From the NCBI GenBank assembly GCA_000739535.1, contig DF820467.1, forward strand, positions 384,096 to 448,095: a stretch of 64,000 bases of DNA. The letters are read 5' to 3'. This document shows, one piece after another, positions 7,522 to 16,410 of this stretch; the first letter of the stretch is position 1; each line of letters opens with the position of its first letter. The position numbers were made by a program, and so were the translations under genes. The notes under the pieces were generated by a model. That model did not search any database, had not been told where the DNA came from, and saw only the letters and a program-made list of their open reading frames with translations. This stretch comes from Candidatus Vecturithrix granuli (lineage in GTDB: Bacteria > Moduliflexota > Moduliflexia > Moduliflexales > Moduliflexaceae).

Positions 7522-9467
7522 GGGGTATTCAGCGGGATTTCCCAGGTGAGCAATGTAAGATCATCACCCAGAATTCCTGGCTGCGTAAAATGCGCCTGAA
7601 TGACGTTGGATTGAATCCAACCGAGCACAGAAATGATGTGCTGTGTTGTCTGGTATTTGGCCTGCATCTCGCGTAAGGCCGTTTTGAACAGCCCTTTTTG
7701 AATCGTCTTTGTTGCCGAAGATACGCCATTTACCCGAAATTCCTGGACGAATTGCCGCAGGGATTGTTCATCGAGCATTGGCGTCTGTTCAAATTCTGAC
7801 TTGGAAGTAGAGAAGGTGAACGCTGAATCTGCGGCCACATCTCCTAAGGCAAAGAGGCGATTGTCAACATAGGCCCAACAATTGCTGATGGCATAGGGCG
7901 TCATATTGTTGATCGTAAGCTGCAAACCCTGGTGATCGTGGCGAGCCTCAGTGAGCATAGGAAATTCCAGGGCTGTCTGCGCCATGAAAAAACCAGGGAC
8001 CCATTGTTCTGATGTCCCTGAAATGTATTGTGCCCCCTCTTGTTCGTAGATCATAAAGTTTTGAGGCGTGCTCTTTTCCGACGCTATGGGCAGCACAGGA
8101 GTGATAGGAGCAAAATCTGCGCCTAAATTCAGGGTATATGCCGTCGTTTTCAGGGAATACAGTCCAATCAGATATTCTCCGAAGGCGATTTTCTGCTGCC
8201 CCGCCAGATGAAGGTGCAAGAAACTGTTGTAACTGAGTTTTTTGCTGATCTGAGGCCGGAAAAACAACGCATAGCTCAGCAGTGAAAAAAAGATCATCAG
8301 GAATAGCAGAGACGCTCCGATTTTCAATCGTACCCGCGTATCAGGCTGCTTTCCGATCTGACGTATCAATATTCGCAATGCAAGCAGATAGATAACGAGA
8401 AAGCCTCCCATGACCCAACTCTCAGGGAAACGCAACGGCATATTGGCAAGCAGAATCTCGATAATATTATGCGGATCGATCCGAATGTCTTTACGTTCGA
8501 ATGCAGGGAACAATGATCGGATTTTCTGCCAGAATGCCGGACGCTGGGGCCAGCGGCTGAACGGCGGATTTTGAAAATCAAAGGCCAGAAACAGAATGTT
8601 GCCTGTTCCAAACGCACGTTGATGGATAATTGGAAGCGACGCTTCTTGCACAATAGCAGTAGCATCAGGGATATTTACATCTAAGATCAGAAATGGCTCC
8701 GGACTGGAAAGCGTGTGACCGCAAAATCCCTGTAATGACGCCAATTCGGTCACTTGTTTTAAGCCTGTAATCCGAAGGGGCAGCAGGCGCGCTGTTCTTT
8801 TGTCGGAAAACGCGCCATAATTGACCCCACCGGCCGTCACGAGCGCGCCGCCGCGTTTGATCCACTCTTGCAAAGCCTGAAACTGCCGGTCGCGCAAACT
8901 CTGAATCATTTCGGCATTCATGATGAGCAGTTCGACGCCATCATAGCCATACCAGGTTTCTGGCAGAAAGCGGGGACGCACGTTTACGGCCAACAGGTCG
9001 TCTGGCAGCACAGAGAGAAAATCCGGGGAAGTCTTGTCATCCACGACAACGGCCAGAGCTTTTGTCGTATAATGCGGTCTGAGGTTAATCGTTTGTGAAA
9101 GGATCAGCTCTTCATTCTGTCGCAGCCGAATTAGCAGGTCATGTGTAAATGTTTCGATAGGAATGGTAAACGCACAAAGTTTCGATGAATTGTACGGTAA
9201 TTCGACATCCAGCGCAAAAGGGGTCTGGCGTACATCGCCAAGATATTCACTTCCCGAAGTGACAATCACTTCCAGGCGGCCATCCATGGCCCGCCCTCGA
9301 TTTTCAAGTACGACCGTGAGCGGCGTCCAGGCATTGAGTTGAAAATAACCTTGAAATCCCAGGACATATTCAAGCGAAACCGGCGCGCAACTTCCTGGCA
9401 TGGGAAACAGCAGGAAAATAAGCATTGCCAGGGAAAATAGAACTGTTTTTATGACCTTTTGAATCAT
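7518..9467 (-). CDS. Exported/membrane protein, first gene of the Bat-like operon
   Basis: A lipophilic N-terminus (residues 8-25) followed by GSCAPVS looks like a signal peptide; the Cys in GSC might even be lipidated. The exported part has a beta-rich N-terminal domain (VVLENRGRAMDGRLEV is typical of Ig-like folds). A Rossmann-like, glutamine-amidotransferase-like domain follows (about 130-240; VELLIMNAEM, LQEWIKRGGALVTAGG). Two membrane segments lie at about 349-372 and 383-403, followed by another C-terminal domain. Proteins of this kind often open MoxR/DUF58 operons. The ATG at 9467 has gagatg upstream. It is the operon's first gene, so a promoter is expected between 9468 and 9600. Confidence 0.75.
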   Translation of the reverse strand: MIQKVIKTVLFSLAMLIFLLFPMPGSCAPVSLEYVLGFQGYFQLNAWTPLTVVLENRGRAMDGRLEVIVTSGSEYLGDVRQTPFALDVELPYNSSKLCAFTIPIETFTHDLLIRLRQNEELILSQTINLRPHYTTKALAVVVDDKTSPDFLSVLPDDLLAVNVRPRFLPETWYGYDGVELLIMNAEMIQSLRDRQFQALQEWIKRGGALVTAGGVNYGAFSDKRTARLLPLRITGLKQVTELASLQGFCGHTLSSPEPFLILDVNIPDATAIVQEASLPIIHQRAFGTGNILFLAFDFQNPPFSRWPQRPAFWQKIRSLFPAFERKDIRIDPHNIIEILLANMPLRFPESWVMGGFLVIYLLALRILIRQIGKQPDTRVRLKIGASLLFLMIFFSLLSYALFFRPQISKKLSYNSFLHLHLAGQQKIAFGEYLIGLYSLKTTAYTLNLGADFAPITPVLPIASEKSTPQNFMIYEQEGAQYISGTSEQWVPGFFMAQTALEFPMLTEARHDHQGLQLTINNMTPYAISNCWAYVDNRLFALGDVAADSAFTFSTSKSEFEQTPMLDEQSLRQFVQEFRVNGVSSATKTIQKGLFKTALREMQAKYQTTQHIISVLGWIQSNVIQAHFTQPGILGDDLTLLTWEIPLNTP

Positions 9468-9971
9468 GCTGGATCATCTCTTTTCTTATATTTTCTAAAT
9501 GAACATGCATGATAAAAACTTACAATAAAAACAAAATGAGCTGAACGAAGGATAGATGTCAATCTTTTTTACTATGAAAATTTCGATTGCGAAACTTGCG
9601 TTCTCAGTTCAGCAATCATCTCATTGATAAAACCAGGAACTGTTTGCCTTGAGCGTAAAGCCTTTATGTTCCGGCTGTACCTACAGGAATGAAAAATTGG
9701 AAGCATCCGACCGCCCTTTACTCAGAGAAGCCTTCCATGCAATAGTCAAGATTTCCCGTCAATCTGGATACTCTTCTTTTCATCGCGCGTATTTTTTTCT
9801 TGATGTTTTTACACATCCGCAAAAGATGACGTCTTCAGTTGGCGTCGTTGGGCGGTGCTGTCTCGGAGCATGAGTTGGGGAATGCTGCTGCTGATTGAAA
9901 ATCGTGTGACTCTCGTGCACGCGAAAAAATTTTCGCGCTACATTTACATAAAAAAATGAAGGTCGCTGCCG
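9468..9971. other. Intergenic region between divergent operons
   Basis: This ~500-base gap separates the Bat-like operon (minus) from the glycosyltransferase genes (plus), so it should hold promoters for both. Open frames here are short and show no family features. The only clear structure is a cgcgaaa-family palindrome at 9920-9942, just before the glycosyltransferase gene. Confidence 0.6.
9920..9942. repeat. Palindromic repeat, cgcgaaa family (copy 3, single unit)
   Basis: The sequence cgcgaaaaaattttcgcg followed by ctaca is a single unit of the same family as at 996-1058 and 6651-6747. It lies about 30 bases upstream of a glycosyltransferase start. Confidence 0.75.
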
Positions 9972-11051
9972 ATGAAATCGCTTTGTTTTTTGAATAGCAA
10001 TCGAGTGTGGGGCGGAGGCGAAAAATGGCATCATGATGTTGTGCTCCGTTTTAAGGAGGCTGGGTATCCGGTACTGGCGATCACAAACCATAACAGCGAC
10101 CTGCTCCGGCGACTATCACAGAAAGAGCTTGTCCTTTATCACCCTCGTATTTCAACCCTGAGTTTTCTGAATCCGGTCAAAATTCTGACTATAGCGAGGC
10201 TTTTACGCCAACATCGCGTACAGGCGATCTTTTTGAATTCAGCTTCAGACCTCAAACTTGGGGGAATTGCTGCAAAAATCGCCGGGGTTCCCCAAATTAT
10301 TTATCGCCGCGGGATTGCCCTGCCCGTCAAAGATCGCTGGCTGAATCGCTGGTTGTTTCAGCGCGTATTAACCCGGATTATCACGAATTCTCAGGAAACC
10401 AGGCGTCTGTTGCTGGAGCAGAGTTCTGTGCCTATTCCGGCCGACAAAATCCGGGTCATCTATAACGGCATTGATCTATCAGCCTGGGATCAGCAACCTT
10501 TTTCTCCGGTATATCACAAAATTCCGAGAGAAGTGGTGTTAGGCGCTGCCGGAAGGTTGTCAGCAGAAAAAGGACACACCGCAGTGCTGGAACTCACCAG
10601 AATTTTGAAAGAGCGAGGAATTTGTTGCAAGACTTTGATTGCCGGAATAGGCCCTTTAGCCGAGCAATTGCAACAGAAAGTCCGCAATTTGGGAATAGAG
10701 CAGGAAGTCGTTTTTTTAGGCTTTGTGAACCAGATAAAAAATTTTATGGAAAGTATTGACATTTTTGTGCTGCCTTCGTTGTATGAAGGTGCGGCCAATG
10801 TTATTCTGGAAGCTATGGCTTCCCGCAAACCGGTAGCGGCGTTTGACGTGAGCAGTAATCCAGAACTCATTCAGCACGGGCAAACAGGTTTTTTAGCTCA
10901 ATCCGGTAATATGCAGGAACTGGCAGCGCACGTCAATAACCTTGCACAGCATCCTGAACTTCAGATCAGATTTGGACAGCAAGCGAGAATACGCATAGAA
11001 GAATATTTTACAATGGAGCGGGTGATTTCAGAACTTGCCGTATTAATCTAA
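9972..11051 (+). CDS. Glycosyltransferase family 4
   Basis: The 359-residue protein has a GT-B architecture. The N-terminal half begins with an acceptor-site glycine-rich start (SNRVWGGGEKW, residues 9-19). The C-terminal half holds GAAGRLSAEKGH and the donor-site segment SLYEGAANVILEAMASRKPVAA. In the EX7E-type motif the first glutamate is present in YEG and the second in ILEAMA. Such enzymes add sugars from nucleotide donors to LPS core or exopolysaccharide. It is the first of four plus-strand glycosyltransferase genes, so a role in one surface glycan is likely. The sugar specificity cannot be read from sequence. Confidence 0.9.
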   Translation: MKSLCFLNSNRVWGGGEKWHHDVVLRFKEAGYPVLAITNHNSDLLRRLSQKELVLYHPRISTLSFLNPVKILTIARLLRQHRVQAIFLNSASDLKLGGIAAKIAGVPQIIYRRGIALPVKDRWLNRWLFQRVLTRIITNSQETRRLLLEQSSVPIPADKIRVIYNGIDLSAWDQQPFSPVYHKIPREVVLGAAGRLSAEKGHTAVLELTRILKERGICCKTLIAGIGPLAEQLQQKVRNLGIEQEVVFLGFVNQIKNFMESIDIFVLPSLYEGAANVILEAMASRKPVAAFDVSSNPELIQHGQTGFLAQSGNMQELAAHVNNLAQHPELQIRFGQQARIRIEEYFTMERVISELAVLI

Positions 11052-11057
11052 ATTCCA

Positions 11058-11094
11058 TTATTTCGGGAAGTTAGAAGACTCATTCCCGAAATAA
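11058..11094. repeat. Inverted repeat between two glycosyltransferase genes
   Basis: Arms ttatttcgggaa (11058-11069) and ttcccgaaataa (11083-11094) pair perfectly over 12 bp with a 13-base loop. It fills the short gap between the first and second glycosyltransferase genes. A related 'tttcgggaa' hairpin lies at 24206-24238. Confidence 0.75.
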
Positions 11095-11111
11095 CGACCA
11101 AATATAGCAGC

Positions 11112-11900
11112 ATGAAGAAGAAACAGGCCCTTTCAGTTACGATTATTACTTACAATGAAGAGCAATACATTCGTGAAGCCCTGGAAAGCGTGAGTTGGGC
11201 GGATGAAATTGTGGTGGTTGATTCGCAGAGTACTGACCGAACCGTGGAGATTTGCCGCGAATACACCGAGCATATTTATCAGATTCCCTGGCATGGCTAT
11301 GTTGAGCAGAAAAATATTGCTACGGACAAGGCGTCTCATCTCTGGATTTTGAATATTGACGCGGATGAACGGGTTTCCCCTGAACTTGCGAGAGAAATTC
11401 AGAATGCCCTGTCACAGGAATCGCAGTATGTTGGATTTTTGATGCCGCGCAAAACCTATTATTTAGACGGATGGATTGCACATTGTGGCTGGTATCCGGA
11501 TTATAAACTGCGCCTTTATCGCAAAGATTGCGGCGTTTGGGTAGGGCAAGCTCTACACGAACAGGTACAGGTGAATGGGCCGGTCAACTACTTTCAGCAT
11601 GATCTGTATCATTATACCTATCAGGATATCGCCGATCATCTTGAAAAGATGAACAGTTTCACAAGCCTTGCAGCGTCTCAAAAACAGGGGGCTGTTAGCG
11701 GGGCGGGCATTTTGGGGAGAACGGTATTGACATTTTTCAAAAAATATCTGCTACAACAAGGTTTCCGAGATGGGACACGCGGCATGATTGTCAGCCTGCT
11801 TGCGGCGTTTACCGTGACATTAAAATATTCTAAACTCTGGGAGCGTCAACAGGCAATATCACAAAAAAAACCGAGTTTTTTCAAAAAACTCGGTTTTTAG
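11112..11900 (+). CDS. Glycosyltransferase family 2, WaaE/KdtX-like
   Basis: The 262-residue protein has the GT-A fold signature of family 2: SVTIITYNEEQYIREAL at the start, IVVVDSQSTDRT (about 34-45) and the metal-binding region LNIDADERVS. Its CGWYPDYKLRLYRK and HEQV parts match LPS core glucosyltransferases of the WaaE/KdtX type. The last residues (KKPSFFKKLGF) are encoded by the left and right arms of a terminator-like hairpin, and the stop TAG lies at the end of the right arm. The tail may therefore have been acquired by repeat insertion near an older stop codon. Confidence 0.9.
   Translation: MKKKQALSVTIITYNEEQYIREALESVSWADEIVVVDSQSTDRTVEICREYTEHIYQIPWHGYVEQKNIATDKASHLWILNIDADERVSPELAREIQNALSQESQYVGFLMPRKTYYLDGWIAHCGWYPDYKLRLYRKDCGVWVGQALHEQVQVNGPVNYFQHDLYHYTYQDIADHLEKMNSFTSLAASQKQGAVSGAGILGRTVLTFFKKYLLQQGFRDGTRGMIVSLLAAFTVTLKYSKLWERQQAISQKKPSFFKKLGF
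11866..11898. terminator. Terminator-like hairpin (aaaaaccgag family) inside a coding end
   Basis: Arms aaaaaccgagttttt (11866-11880) and aaaaactcggttttt (11884-11898) pair perfectly with a 3-base loop and end in a T-run. The hairpin overlaps the final codons of the family 2 glycosyltransferase, so it would form only as translation ends. The next gene starts 30 bases on. Confidence 0.75.
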
Positions 11901-11928
11901 ATGTGTAGTTATCTTTCTGAAATAATCT

Positions 11929-13101
11929 ATGAACACACCATCAGTCATTTTTTCTGTCGGCGTGGGTATTCCAGGTGAAGGAATGGGGAATCATGCTTAT
12001 CACCTGATTCAAGGTTTGGAACGTCATCATCTGTTATTACGAGGTTTCGTGATGCAGGTTCGCAAAAATGGAAACGCTTTACCATCTATTCATGCTACCT
12101 ACTTCATTGAAAAAATGGCGTACCGCCTTGCCAGATATACCGGAATCAATCAATATGTGCTCAGAGATAATGGTTTTGACTGGTGGGTAGCGCGACAACT
12201 ACACGCAGCTACAATATTTTACGGCTGGACTCATCATGCGCTCTGGTCTTTAAAAAAGGCGAAAAAACTGAAGATGCTGACAGTACTGGAACGCGCCAAT
12301 GCTCATCCGTTGACCTATTCGCGCCTGCTTGAGGCTGAATATCGGAAATATGGCCTGACAGACAGACCATATCATCCGCTGATTTTGAAAAAACATCTGC
12401 AAGAACTTGAGGTCGCGGATTACATTGCCGTCACGTCACAATTTACCAAACAGAGCCTTCTGGAACATGGCATTGATGAACAACGGATTCTGCTCACTCC
12501 TTTAGGCGTAGATGTTGAGCATTTTACGCCTGATATGCCTGCGAAACTTCAGTTTCGCGGTACAGATGAGACGTTTCGCGTCCTCTATGTCGGACAACTC
12601 TGTTTACGAAAAGGGGTGCAATATCTACTTGAAGCCTGGCATACCTTACAGCTCAAATACGCAAAACTTGTGCTTGTTGGCGATCTGCTGCCTGAATTCA
12701 AAAATATTCTACACGATGCACTTGCTTGTGATCAAGGTCGGACAATTCGCGTAGCAGCCCATGTTGACGATCCTGTAGCACTTTACCAACAGGCGTCGGT
12801 GTGTATTCTTCCGACTCTGGAAGATGGCTTTGGATTAGTGGTTCTGGAAGCCATGGCCTGCGGCGTACCTGTCATTATCACGGAACATACCGGAGCCAAA
12901 GATTGCGTCCGCCACGGGCTTGATGGATTTATCATTCCTCCGTATTGTTCCGAAAGCATTGCGGAAACATTGACTTATTGTTATGATCATCGGGAACAAT
13001 TACACACGATGGGCGTACAGGCGCGACAACAGGCTTGCCACTTCCCGTGGAGGTGCTATCAAGATGGCATCGCTCATCATCTCCATGCTATCACGACATG
13101 A
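11929..13101 (+). CDS. Glycosyltransferase family 4 carrying an in-frame palindrome
   Basis: The 390-residue GT-B enzyme starts with VGVGIPGEGMGNHAYHL, and its donor half begins with FRVLYVGQLCLRKGVQYLLEA. The donor site is seen in PTLEDGFGLVVLEAMACGVPVI. Between residues ~204 and 212 (bases 12541-12564) a cgcgaaa-family palindrome is read in frame as AKLQFRGT, at the linker between the two Rossmann domains. The gene ends in a four-base ATGA overlap with the next glycosyltransferase, implying coupled translation. It probably acts with its neighbours on one glycan. Confidence 0.9.
   Translation: MNTPSVIFSVGVGIPGEGMGNHAYHLIQGLERHHLLLRGFVMQVRKNGNALPSIHATYFIEKMAYRLARYTGINQYVLRDNGFDWWVARQLHAATIFYGWTHHALWSLKKAKKLKMLTVLERANAHPLTYSRLLEAEYRKYGLTDRPYHPLILKKHLQELEVADYIAVTSQFTKQSLLEHGIDEQRILLTPLGVDVEHFTPDMPAKLQFRGTDETFRVLYVGQLCLRKGVQYLLEAWHTLQLKYAKLVLVGDLLPEFKNILHDALACDQGRTIRVAAHVDDPVALYQQASVCILPTLEDGFGLVVLEAMACGVPVIITEHTGAKDCVRHGLDGFIIPPYCSESIAETLTYCYDHREQLHTMGVQARQQACHFPWRCYQDGIAHHLHAITT
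12541..12564. repeat. Palindromic repeat, cgcgaaa family (copy 4, inside a gene)
   Basis: The unit gcgaaacttcagtttcgcgg followed by taca matches the intergenic elements at 996-1058 and 6651-6747 but sits inside the glycosyltransferase gene 11929-13101. Its 24 bases are a multiple of three and keep the frame open. Confidence 0.75.
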
Positions 13102-14273
13102 AAAAACAAGTTCGCGTCGCCTTCTGGCACACCAGTTTTGCGCCATATCGCGTCCCGGTCTTTCAACGCCTTGCTGCGTATGATGACATTGATCTAACCG
13201 TGTATTACGGTTCAAAAAAAGATCCGCACCGCGCCTGGCGTGTAGAGTTTGGCGACAGATATTCTTACAGCGTACTCCCCCATCTCACGATCCCCTGGTA
13301 TCCCCATAAATTCAATTATACACTATTTCACGAACTCCTCCGCAAACAGTATGATGTGATTATCGCTTCTGAGAATGAATTAGGTTGTCAAATTGCCTAT
13401 TTAGCGGCTCGTTGGACCAAAAAACCCTTCATCGTGTGGTCGGAACAAATTGATTATGATATTATTCGAGATCGAAGAGAATATACGTTGCGACAATGTC
13501 TGAAAAAAATCCTCCCTTATGCAGGGCGTCAGTTGCACCATTTGCTGTTTTTTCCATTTTATTGGGGGGCCGACTATGTGAAGTGTCATGCCGATGTATG
13601 TATTGCTGCCGGAAAAAAAACCGAAGAACATCTGAGAAGGCTTGGCGCAACCGGTCCAATTTTCAGGCATGGCAGTACGATTGATACCGAACGATTCCAA
13701 CGACAGGTTCAAATGCAGGATGTTACCGAATTGAAAAATCAATTTGGCATATTCAACAAAACCATAATTCTTTCCGTCTCATATCTTCAGAAACGGAAAG
13801 GTATTCAATATCTCATCGAGGCATTTCTCCAAATCAATCGGGCAGATGCGGTATTAGTGATTGTTGGGGATGGTGAATATAAGCAGGAACTTCAACGTCT
13901 GATTTCCGAACCTCGGTCTGATATTCTCTTTGTAGGGCATGATGAAGAGACGGCCAGGTATTACGCGATGGCTGATATTTTTGTTATGCCGAGTTTCAGC
14001 GATCCCTGGGGATTAACGATTAATGAAGCGATGGCAGCGGGATTGCCGGTAATTACGACGACCAACGTCGGAGCGCAAGAACTGATTCAGGGCAATGGCT
14101 TTCTCATTCCACCCCGCGACAGCCAGGTATTAAAGCAAGCGTTGGAACAATTACTTTGTAACCCAGATTTGCGCCAGGAAATGGGAAAGCGGTCATTAGA
14201 AATTATCAAGGACTATACGATTGAGCATTCCGCGCAAGTATGTCGAGCCGCGATTCATGCAGTTGCTCGATAA
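13098..14273 (+). CDS. Glycosyltransferase family 4
   Basis: I place the start at the ATG at 13098, which overlaps the previous stop codon, giving 391 residues; an upstream extension reads through the preceding gene in another frame and is not credible. The N-terminal VAFWHTSFAPYRVPVFQRL is typical of GT4 enzymes. The donor half holds ILSVSYLQKRKGIQYLIEAF and MPSFSDPWGLTINEAMAAG, with the paired glutamate/aspartate positions of the EX7E site. It is the last of four clustered glycosyltransferases. Confidence 0.92.
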   Translation: MKKQVRVAFWHTSFAPYRVPVFQRLAAYDDIDLTVYYGSKKDPHRAWRVEFGDRYSYSVLPHLTIPWYPHKFNYTLFHELLRKQYDVIIASENELGCQIAYLAARWTKKPFIVWSEQIDYDIIRDRREYTLRQCLKKILPYAGRQLHHLLFFPFYWGADYVKCHADVCIAAGKKTEEHLRRLGATGPIFRHGSTIDTERFQRQVQMQDVTELKNQFGIFNKTIILSVSYLQKRKGIQYLIEAFLQINRADAVLVIVGDGEYKQELQRLISEPRSDILFVGHDEETARYYAMADIFVMPSFSDPWGLTINEAMAAGLPVITTTNVGAQELIQGNGFLIPPRDSQVLKQALEQLLCNPDLRQEMGKRSLEIIKDYTIEHSAQVCRAAIHAVAR

Positions 14274-14365
14274 CAAACCTTGACAACGACACCAATGACC
14301 TCTATATATGAGCATTATTAGAAATAAGGTTCATAGTTAATGCTTTAGCCAGGGAGGGATAACTG

Positions 14366-16357
14366 ATGAAACAGAAGATGTTTCTTGTTTATATTGTCTG
14401 CTGTCTGTCAATCAGTCTTTTCGGAGAGGCTCAGCAAGGACTGGACGAATCGTCGTTTTATGCGAAAAGTTGGGCGGTGGTGATCGGAATTAACGAGTAT
14501 CCGAATTTCTCGTCGCTCGATTATGCTATCAATGATGCCAGGGCCGTTGAAGCTCGTTTCCGGCGCATGGGATTCGAGGTGATAGCCCTGCACAATGATC
14601 AGGCCACAAAACAGCAGATTTTACAGGTGCTCAAAGAAGAATTGCCCCAGCAGATCGGACGACAGGATCGTCTGGTAATTTTCTATGCCGGACATGGTGC
14701 TGCCGGTATTTTGCCCTCCGGCGAAGAAGTGGGATTTATTATTCCATACGATGGGCGTTCAATGCTTGATGGACGCTATATTGAGATTATCGGCGGGGAA
14801 ATCCTGGTTGACGACTATGCAACCTTTGCGGAACGAACCAATTTTATTTCTGTTGATGAAATTCGCGCTATCTCAGATACTATTCCTGCAAAACATATCC
14901 TGTATATCATTGACGGCTGCTATTCCGGTTTCCTTGATCCGGCAGTGTATGCAAAACTCCAACCATCACAGCGGATTGGCAAAAATCTGCAAACAGTTGG
15001 ACGAGGGCGGGGCCTAAGCCTGGAAATTGATAAAGATATGCGTTTGCCGTCTCCAACGCCGCAAGAACAATTGCACCCACAGAATTACCTTGATGTGATT
15101 ACGGCGCGCGACACTGTGCAGGTGCTCACAGCCGGCAGCTCTGGTGAACTCGTTTATGAAAAATCTGGACATGGCGTATTCACCTATTATTTGTTACGCG
15201 CTTTAGATGGCGTGGCAGATTCTGATCGCGATTGTGTGTTGATGGCCAGTGAATTGGGCACATATTTGAAACAAATTGTCCCCCAGGCCTCAAATTTTAG
15301 CCAAAGCCCTTTATTTAACAGAATTAGCGGAGAAGGGGAATTCATGTTTATTCCCCCGATGTGTAAGCCGATTGATCCTATTGATATGAAAGCCCCGCTT
15401 GAGGATACCAGTTGGACAAAGGTTGACGCGTATAAAGGTCCAAAGGCGGTACCCTATAAAGCTCCGACGCAATTGGCCGTAGATCTTGAAGATCAACTTT
15501 ATGTTCTGGATGCGGAACTTTCCCAGATTTTCAAATTCGATGCTGCCGGAAATCATGTACCTGACTATGGAAAGAGCATGGGGATCGGAGATACCTGGAA
15601 GCCGAACTCAATGGCTGTCGGATACGGAGGACATCTGTGGGTGTTCTATACGCAGAATGATAAGAAAAAGAAGGGCGATCCTGTCGGCGGCCAAATCATG
15701 ATCTATGATCAGGAAGGGAAGCCTCTTGACCGTTGGGAGGGACAGCATTTGCCCATCACCGGCTGTACGCGGCCTGATGAGACGCTAGCTGCATTCCCTG
15801 CCACAGGACTGCTGGCCTTGGATATTGAAGATAATTTGATTGTGCTGGATCAAGAGAATGGGATTATCACCAAATGCGATCGTCAGGGCAAACTGCTACA
15901 CCAATGGGGACAGTATGAGCAGCACGAGACCATCAAGAACCTGAATCAGTATAAAATCGCCACTCGTCCTCAGGGCCTGGCTGTTGATATGTTTGGCTAT
16001 GTGTATATTGCCGATACTGAAGGGCATGGCGTGCAAAAATTTTTCGATGGCGAATGGATTCCCTCGGATATTCCTAACGTGAAAGGAAATAAACCTCATT
16101 TTTTTGATCGTCCGCACGGAATCACGGTGGATAATAAATTATATTTGTATATTGCGGATACGAACAATCATCGCATCAAAAAATATACGAGCACGGGGGG
16201 AAAACTGCTTACATTCTGGGGCAAGAAAGATGCCAAAAAAGGGAATAAATATGGCGAATTTAATCAGCCCATGGATGTCGCGCTGAATTGGGATAATACG
16301 TTTGTATATGTGGCCGATACGGGCAATAAGCGGGTGCAACGCTTTCTACTCAAATAA
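14366..16357 (+). CDS. Secreted caspase-like (C14) protein with NHL-type propeller
   Basis: The 663-residue protein begins with a signal peptide (residues 1-23, ending FGEAQQ). A caspase-fold domain follows (about 34-320): SWAVVIGINEYPN at the start, the catalytic histidine in FYAGHGA (His110) and the catalytic cysteine in DGCYSG (Cys185). The ~75 residues between the two are longer than in minimal caspases. From about 345 to the end, repeats such as PTQLAVDLEDQLYVLD, GLAVDMFGYVYIADTEGHGVQKF, YIADTNNHRIKKY and VYVADTGNKRVQRF form a six-bladed NHL-like beta propeller. Metacaspase-like proteases cleave after Arg or Lys in known cases, and the propeller likely binds a partner. Export suggests a periplasmic or surface role. 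A ribosome binding site (ccagggagggata) precedes the ATG. Confidence 0.9.
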   Translation: MKQKMFLVYIVCCLSISLFGEAQQGLDESSFYAKSWAVVIGINEYPNFSSLDYAINDARAVEARFRRMGFEVIALHNDQATKQQILQVLKEELPQQIGRQDRLVIFYAGHGAAGILPSGEEVGFIIPYDGRSMLDGRYIEIIGGEILVDDYATFAERTNFISVDEIRAISDTIPAKHILYIIDGCYSGFLDPAVYAKLQPSQRIGKNLQTVGRGRGLSLEIDKDMRLPSPTPQEQLHPQNYLDVITARDTVQVLTAGSSGELVYEKSGHGVFTYYLLRALDGVADSDRDCVLMASELGTYLKQIVPQASNFSQSPLFNRISGEGEFMFIPPMCKPIDPIDMKAPLEDTSWTKVDAYKGPKAVPYKAPTQLAVDLEDQLYVLDAELSQIFKFDAAGNHVPDYGKSMGIGDTWKPNSMAVGYGGHLWVFYTQNDKKKKGDPVGGQIMIYDQEGKPLDRWEGQHLPITGCTRPDETLAAFPATGLLALDIEDNLIVLDQENGIITKCDRQGKLLHQWGQYEQHETIKNLNQYKIATRPQGLAVDMFGYVYIADTEGHGVQKFFDGEWIPSDIPNVKGNKPHFFDRPHGITVDNKLYLYIADTNNHRIKKYTSTGGKLLTFWGKKDAKKGNKYGEFNQPMDVALNWDNTFVYVADTGNKRVQRFLLK

Positions 16358-16365
16358 AGAGGCAG

Positions 16366-16399
16366 AAAAACCGAGTTTTTCAAAAAAAACTCGGTTTTT
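16366..16399. terminator. Bidirectional terminator hairpin (aaaaaccgag family)
   Basis: Arms aaaaaccgagttttt (16366-16380) and aaaaactcggttttt (16385-16399) pair perfectly. It lies between two convergent genes, and each strand ends in a T-run, as expected of a bidirectional rho-independent terminator. Confidence 0.85.
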
Positions 16400-16410
16400 G
16401 GCTTATGATA

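Noticed and set aside
9649..9873. A 74-residue open frame in the gap before the glycosyltransferases
   Set aside because: No ribosome binding site, no recognisable motif and odd composition; probably random.
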